Shown: positions 6,046 through 8,132 of the stretch, piece after piece
Position numbering within the stretch: the stretch's first letter is position 1
How the letters are laid out: each line of letters begins with the position of its first letter
Source: Acidobacteriaceae bacterium
GTDB lineage: Bacteria > Acidobacteriota > Terriglobia > Terriglobales > Acidobacteriaceae
Reading direction: 5' to 3'
NCBI GenBank assembly: GCA_003132825.1
Contig: PKYX01000194.1
Span: 1-8,132 of the forward strand
DNA length: 8,132 bases
The notes under the pieces: generated by a model
Database searches by the model: none
What the model saw: only the letters and a program-made list of their open reading frames with translations
Told to the model about the DNA's origin: nothing
Position numbers and translations under genes: made by a program

Positions 6046-6664
6046 GATTTCCGTCCTATTGGTGGATGACCACGCGCTGGTGCGCCGAGGCTTCCGGCGG
6101 ATGCTCGAAGACGAGCCGGATATCATGGTGGCGGGGGAGGCGAGCGATGGCGAGGAGGCCGTCAAGCTGGCCCGCGAGCTCGCTCCGAGAGTCGTCATCA
6201 TGGACTGCGCTCTGCCCGGCATGAACGGTCTGCAGGCCACGCGGCGCATTCTCGAAGAGTCCCCGGAAATCCTGGTGCTCATGCTCAGTATGCATCCGGA
6301 AGAGACCTGGGTGCATCAGGCGCTGGCGGCCGGCGCCCGCGGATACATCCTCAAAAACGCCATGGAACTCGAGTTGGGAGCGGCCATTCGCCGTGTGGTG
6401 GCGGGAGAGAAGGTGCTCGACTCTCAGCTGGATCGTGACCAGGTCCTCAAAGGCGAGCGCAATTCCGGACTGACCCAGCGGGAGCTCCAGATTCTGCAGA
6501 TGATCGTCGATGGCAAATCCAACAAGGAAATCGCGGCCGTACTCGAACTGAGCGCCAACACCATTGCCGTCCATCGCGCCAACATGATGGATGCTCTCGG
6601 TATTCACAAGACGGCCGAACTGGTCGTCTATGCCATCCGCAACGGGCTGGTCAACCTTCCGTGA
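6035..6664 (+). CDS. NarL/FixJ-type response regulator with LuxR DNA-binding domain
   Basis: Cytoplasmic transcription factor activated by phosphorylation, presumably by the overlapping kinase. It has 209 residues, normal for the family. The receiver domain (about 5-120) has the acidic pair Asp11/Asp12, phospho-acceptor Asp57 (VVIMDCALPGMNG), the switch Ser85 (LMLSMH) and the conserved Lys107 (GYILKNA), all intact. A linker of about 20 residues joins the LuxR_C helix-turn-helix (about 145-206): LTQRELQILQMIVDGKSNKEIA, then the recognition helix region SANTIAVHRANMMDALGI. The C-terminus is complete with TGA at 6662-6664. The gene overlaps the kinase by 11 bases upstream and shares four bases (GTGA) with the exported propeller gene downstream, so all three should be made together. 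Target genes cannot be read; NarL-type regulators usually bind short inverted repeats and often control their own operon. Confidence 0.94.
   Translation: MPDKISVLLVDDHALVRRGFRRMLEDEPDIMVAGEASDGEEAVKLARELAPRVVIMDCALPGMNGLQATRRILEESPEILVLMLSMHPEETWVHQALAAGARGYILKNAMELELGAAIRRVVAGEKVLDSQLDRDQVLKGERNSGLTQRELQILQMIVDGKSNKEIAAVLELSANTIAVHRANMMDALGIHKTAELVVYAIRNGLVNLP
6661..6664 (+). promoter_or_regulatory. GTGA stop-start overlap coupling regulator and propeller gene
   Basis: The GTG start of the propeller gene shares its last two bases with the TGA stop of the response regulator. The preceding 20 bases hold no purine-rich ribosome site. Initiation by terminating ribosomes is therefore the likely mode. 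The choice of GTG is supported by the twin-arginine signal that begins two residues later. Confidence 0.75.
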
Positions 6665-8132
6665 ATCGCCGGTCGTTTCTCCTGGGGATCGGGGGTCTGG
6701 CTTCGACGGCGGGCTTGCGCTTTCGAGACGCCTGGGCGGCATCCGCGCCCGCCGAGGCTGCTCCCGGATTTCGTTTGGTCGATGTCACCGCGCGCGCCGG
6801 AGTCCGCTTCCTGCATAACAGTGGCGCCTATGGCGGCAAGTTTCTCCCGGAAACAATGGGCGCAGGATGCGCCTTTCTCGATTACGACAGTGATGGTTGG
6901 CAGGATATTCTGCTGATTAACGGCATGGACTGGGTCGGACATAAACGCCAGCTGAGCCCGCTCGCGCTCTATCGCAACAATCGCAACGGAACCTTTTCCG
7001 ACGTGACCCGCGCGGCCGGTCTCGGGGTGGCCATGTATGGCATGGGAGTGGCGGTTGGGGATTACGACAACGACGGCCACCCCGACATCCTGATCACCGG
7101 CGTGGGACAAAATCGGCTATTCAAAAATACCGGCAAGGGCAGCTTCGTCGACGTGACCAAATCCAGTGGACTCGGCGGCCGCGAGGCCTTCAGCACCTCG
7201 GCTCTGTGGTTCGATTTCGATCGCGACGGCCGGTTGGATTTATTCGTCTGCAACTACGTGAAGTGGTCCGCCGAGCACGACGTGTTCTGCAGCCTCGACG
7301 GAAAACACAAATCGTATTGCACTCCCGAGGCTTATCGCGGGGAGACTTGCTGGCTGTTCCGCAATCGCGGCAACGGAACCTTCGAGGACGTGACCGCCAC
7401 CAGCGGAATTTTCGACAGCAGTTCGAAATCTCTGGGCGTGGCCATGCTCGACTACGACCACGACGGCTGGCCTGATCTGCTGGTCGCCAACGATACCCAA
7501 CCCAACAAGCTGTATCGCAACAATCGCAATGGCACTTTCCAGGATGTGGCTGTCGAGGCGGGCATTGCCTTCAGCGCGGAGGGCAAGGCCCGCGCTGGGA
7601 TGGGGGCGGACGCGGCCGATTTCGACAACTCGGGGAGCGCCGGCGTGGCCATCACCAATTTCGACGACGAAATGATCGGGCTCTACCGCGCTTCGGGCTA
7701 CGGAAATTTCGCCGACGTAGCCACGGCCAGCGGGGTTGGACTGGCTTCGAAGGACAAGTTGGGATTCGGCTGCGTCTTTCTGGACGCTGATCTCGATGGC
7801 GCACTGGACCTGGCGGTGGCCAACGGACACATCGATGAGACGGTCCGCAACATCCGCGGCAACGTCGGCTATGCCCAACCGCCGCAATTATTTCTCAACG
7901 ATGGCAGGGGAAGGTTTCAGGACGTGGCCGCGGAATTGGGCGGCGGTTTCAGCCAGCCCAAGGTGGGGCGAGGCTTGGCCTATGGTGACTTCGATCGCGA
8001 CGGCGATCTGGATTTGCTGCTCACCACCAACAACGGACCGGCCTATCTCTATCGCAACGACCAGCTTGCCGGCCACCACAGCGTCCGCGTGCAACTGGTC
8101 GGAACCAAGTCGAACCGCGACGCCATCGGCGC
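6661..8132 (+). CDS. Tat-exported CRTAC1-like FG-GAP/VCBS propeller protein with UnbV domain, 3' end outside window
   Basis: The frame is open for 490 codons from GTG 6661 to the edge with no stop. Residues 1-30 look like a Tat signal: NRRSFLLG matches the RRxFL core, followed by a hydrophobic Gly/Ala/Leu stretch and AWAA (27-30). Seven calcium-loop motifs of the form DxDxDGxxD start at residues 74, 134, 185, 264, 320, 375 and 443, about 50-80 residues apart, which fits a seven-bladed beta-propeller. Most blades also carry an LYRNNxNGTFxDVT strand. The loop at 320-328 (DFDNSGSAG) is degenerate and lacks two acidic ligands. An insertion between loops 3 and 4 has four Cys (197, 210, 220, 230). 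Residues 471-490 (GHHSVRVQLVGTKSNRDAIG) begin the ASPIC/UnbV domain found at the C-terminus of CRTAC1-family proteins. No Shine-Dalgarno precedes the start, so translation likely depends on the regulator upstream. Bacterial function is unknown; calcium-stabilised binding to a glycan, peptide or protein partner is plausible. Confidence 0.9.
   Translation, partial: MNRRSFLLGIGGLASTAGLRFRDAWAASAPAEAAPGFRLVDVTARAGVRFLHNSGAYGGKFLPETMGAGCAFLDYDSDGWQDILLINGMDWVGHKRQLSPLALYRNNRNGTFSDVTRAAGLGVAMYGMGVAVGDYDNDGHPDILITGVGQNRLFKNTGKGSFVDVTKSSGLGGREAFSTSALWFDFDRDGRLDLFVCNYVKWSAEHDVFCSLDGKHKSYCTPEAYRGETCWLFRNRGNGTFEDVTATSGIFDSSSKSLGVAMLDYDHDGWPDLLVANDTQPNKLYRNNRNGTFQDVAVEAGIAFSAEGKARAGMGADAADFDNSGSAGVAITNFDDEMIGLYRASGYGNFADVATASGVGLASKDKLGFGCVFLDADLDGALDLAVANGHIDETVRNIRGNVGYAQPPQLFLNDGRGRFQDVAAELGGGFSQPKVGRGLAYGDFDRDGDLDLLLTTNNGPAYLYRNDQLAGHHSVRVQLVGTKSNRDAIG
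6880..8013 (+). repeat. Seven tandem FG-GAP/calcium-loop repeats within the propeller gene
   Basis: Protein-level repeats with D-x-D-x-D-G-x-x-D loops at codons starting at 6880, 7060, 7213, 7450, 7618, 7783 and 7987. Similarity is also visible in DNA: TATCGCAACAATCGCAA occurs at 6970-6986 and again at 7513-7529, in the strands of blades 1 and 4. The fifth loop (7618) has lost two acidic positions. The longest spacing (7213 to 7450) contains the Cys-bearing insertion. Confidence 0.85.

Noticed and set aside
4894..6282. 462-codon open frame on the minus strand opposite the kinase and regulator
   Set aside because: It spans the junction of two well-supported plus-strand genes and shows no domain motif; the absence of stops follows from GC-rich codon use.
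7240..7887. 215-codon minus-strand frame opposite the propeller gene, with repeating VVVVEHGHA-like segments
   Set aside because: The apparent repeats are the reverse complement of the FG-GAP calcium loops, so they are inherited from the plus-strand gene.

Overview
The window is GC-rich, tightly packed bacterial DNA with six protein genes and no RNA gene, CRISPR array, insertion sequence or origin that I can support. The gene set suggests an Acidobacteriota genome (Terriglobia-like): a very proline-rich TonB with the N-terminal architecture I associate with that phylum, a Tat-exported CRTAC1/FG-GAP/UnbV protein, a secreted Gfo/Idh/MocA oxidoreductase and an M20 hydrolase of the GNVGEEGEGDLRG type. 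This assignment is inference from protein style, not from a marker gene.

Layout. (1) 1-839 (+): 3' part of an M20 family metallopeptidase, ending in a perfect hairpin just before its stop. (2) 1015-2160 (+): exported Gfo/Idh/MocA-type oxidoreductase, followed by a strong plus-strand hairpin (2180-2213). (3) 2256-3947 (-): energy transducer TonB, convergent with the oxidoreductase. (4) 3948-4134: divergent intergenic region with a perfect minus-strand TATAAT, a short palindrome and an attenuator-like hairpin. (5) 4135-4629 (+): small secreted protein of unknown function. (6) 4702-6045 and 6035-6664 (+): HisKA_3-type membrane histidine kinase and NarL/LuxR-type response regulator, overlapping by 11 bases. 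(7) 6661 to the window edge (+): long open frame for a Tat-exported seven-repeat FG-GAP protein running into an ASPIC/UnbV domain, whose GTG start overlaps the regulator stop (GTGA).

The most interesting part is 4702-8132. The kinase, regulator and exported beta-propeller are joined by two gene overlaps, so they are almost certainly one transcript with translational coupling. A two-component pair stoichiometrically linked to a Tat-secreted propeller, possibly with the small secreted protein at 4135 upstream, could be an envelope sensing or response module; that functional link is inference. The other half of the window looks like ordinary envelope and degradative metabolism: peptide or amide hydrolysis, sugar-type oxidoreduction and TonB-driven outer-membrane uptake.
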